This document shows, piece by piece, positions 63,281 through 64,000 of a stretch of DNA of 64,000 nucleotides (position 1 is the stretch's first letter; every line of letters starts with the position of its first letter). The stretch covers positions 434,001 to 498,000 of the forward strand of contig NZ_JAENHO010000004.1 of NCBI RefSeq assembly GCF_016785085.1, written 5' to 3'. The DNA is from Paractinoplanes lichenicola. Its GTDB lineage: Bacteria; Actinomycetota; Actinomycetes; Mycobacteriales; Micromonosporaceae. The notes beneath the pieces were generated by a model. That model did no database searches. It had not been told where the DNA came from and saw only the letters and a list, made by a program, of their open reading frames with translations. Position numbers and translations under genes: made by a program.

Positions 63281-63883
63281 TTAACCCGGCCGGAACAACC
63301 GCCCGAGCTGATCCTCGAGGATCAGCCGGGCCGCGGCGCCGTCCCGCTGGCCGCCCAGCACGCTCGAACCCAGCCCGTTGGTCAGCGCCAGCAGCGCGGC
63401 CGCGCCCAGTGCCGGGTCCACCTCGGCCGCCACCTGGCCCGCCTCCTGAGCCGCGGCGATCTGCCTGGCCAGCAACGACTCCAGCTTGTCGGGATAGGTG
63501 GCGCCGTGCCGCCGGGCCAGCTCGGGGTCGCTGAAAACCAGGGTGTAGAAGCCGGTGTAGGCCCGCGTCAGCCGCACGCTCTCCTCGTCGGTCGGCAGCA
63601 CGGCGGTGAGCGTGCCGTAGACGACCGTGCGCGGGGTGACCGGGCCGAGCGCCCGGATGCTCGCCGCCACCCGCTCGGTGAGCTGCTCGCCCAGATAAGC
63701 CAGGGCGGCCACCAGCAACTGCTCCTTGGTGTGGAAGTAGTACTGCACGAGCCGCAGCGAGACGCCGGCCTCGGCCGCCACCTCGCGCATGGTGGCCGAC
63801 TGCAGCCCGCGCGTGCTCGCGATCCGCAGCAGGGCCTCGCCGATCTGCCGCCGCCGCTGCTCGTGGTCCACCCGTTTCGGCAT
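63281..63883 (-). CDS. TetR family transcriptional regulator
   Basis: 200 residues. Helix-turn-helix SATMREVAAEAGVSLRLVQYYFHTKEQLLVAAL. ATG at 63881-63883 rather than 63907, because TATCAT lies six bases upstream and the longer start would place the operator inside the gene. Divergent from the probable hydrolase gene at 63922. A dyad overlaps its -10. Confidence 0.92.
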   Translation of the reverse strand: MPKRVDHEQRRRQIGEALLRIASTRGLQSATMREVAAEAGVSLRLVQYYFHTKEQLLVAALAYLGEQLTERVAASIRALGPVTPRTVVYGTLTAVLPTDEESVRLTRAYTGFYTLVFSDPELARRHGATYPDKLESLLARQIAAAQEAGQVAAEVDPALGAAALLALTNGLGSSVLGGQRDGAAARLILEDQLGRLFRPG

Positions 63884-63921
63884 CGTTTTATGATACCGTT
63901 GTATCAAAATAGGAGGTAGCG
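63884..63921. promoter_or_regulatory. TetR operator/promoter region
   Basis: TGATAC-CGTT-GTATCA (63891-63906), flanked by TTTTA and AAAAT, is a 16-bp dyad in an A/T-rich island. The minus-strand -10 TATCAT (63890-63895) lies in its left arm. AGGAGG at 63911-63916 is the ribosome-binding site of the plus-strand gene. Autoregulation and control of that gene are likely. Confidence 0.75.
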
Positions 63922-64000
63922 ATGCCCATCGGCGAGTTCCGCAACGATCGAGCCCGCGAGCGTTTCCTCACCGCCTACCAAGACGCGGCCGACCGCCTCT
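63922..64000 (+). CDS. N-terminus of a probable alpha/beta hydrolase (partial)
   Basis: 26 codons before the window ends: MPIGEFRNDRARERFLTAYQDAADRL. The F.N..AR.RF..AY pattern is common at the N-terminus of actinobacterial alpha/beta hydrolases; the core is not visible, so this is a weak assignment. ATG 63922 has a perfect AGGAGG. Presumed target of the divergent TetR. Confidence 0.5.
   Translation, partial: MPIGEFRNDRARERFLTAYQDAADRL

Noticed and set aside
1-64000. tRNA, rRNA, riboswitch classes and insertion sequences
   Set aside because: I looked for CCA-ending cloverleafs, rRNA core words, transposase frames with inverted ends and familiar riboswitch cores, and found none I could support by eye.

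Overview
High-GC actinobacterial chromosome, most probably Micromonosporaceae (Actinoplanes-like). The clues are very high GC in third codon positions, GTG/TTG starts, a mycothiol-dependent enzyme family, three 'S-adenosyl methyltransferase' (DUF574) paralogues, DUF6412 next to a short YidC, and a strikingly frequent CGTACG word inside genes. I saw no rRNA, tRNA, CRISPR, insertion sequence, prophage or large biosynthetic cluster. This looks like ordinary chromosomal accessory DNA: small regulator/enzyme modules, secreted enzymes and several multi-domain signalling proteins.

Layout. 0-6 kb: a minus-strand run of overlapping genes (two cyclic-di-GMP-type membrane proteins plus a small membrane protein) and a class A penicillin-binding protein. 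6-14 kb: SRPBCC and PEBP proteins, a GntR regulator with a perfect palindromic operator, a GAF histidine kinase, a PRC-barrel protein, a small lipoprotein, then a three-gene ATGA-coupled unit (unusual TetR, winged-helix protein, PPDK-like protein lacking the PEP domain). 14-24.5 kb: a second GGDEF-EAL protein, LysR/SDR pair, two divergent DUF574 methyltransferases, a broken SDR gene, an alpha/beta-hydrolase fused to a trypsin-like protease with a small beta-sandwich partner, MDMPI enzyme, secreted GDPD/PI-PLC protein. 24.5-33 kb: DUF4287-like protein, MmyB-type regulator with SDR, zinc alcohol dehydrogenase, STAS/anti-sigma kinase fusion, an MhqO/MhqD-like quinone-detoxification pair, and an aminoglycoside-phosphotransferase/P-loop kinase fusion preceded by a leader peptide and tandem hairpins. 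33-42 kb: TetR-MMPL exporter, methyltransferase, DUF5996 protein, a broken galactose mutarotase gene followed by a complete sugar ABC transporter, third DUF574 protein. 42-50 kb: minus-strand CHAT-protease operon with a membrane-anchored periplasmic-binding-like receptor. 50-64 kb: M6 metalloprotease, ECF sigma operon with a beta-repeat protein, orphan HicB-like protein, GH20 hexosaminidase, TetR/SDR pair, APH/DUF1345 pair, DUF6412-YidC, VanW-like protein, GNAT, TetR and the start of a probable hydrolase.

Two cross-cutting features stand out. First, many genes carry a TANNNT hexamer exactly 6-7 nt before the start codon, the signature of leaderless transcripts; this fixes many starts and reveals a 13-residue leaderless leader peptide upstream of the kinase fusion. 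Second, several genes have short tandem repeats whose unit contains their own stop codon (10.9, 23.6, 25.1 and 42.5 kb), so that intergenic DNA consists of degenerate copies of the gene end; similar 21-bp repeats occur in frame at two N-termini. The best candidates for something undescribed are the leader/attenuator kinase locus, the CHAT-receptor operon, the hydrolase-protease fusion, and the gene-end repeats.
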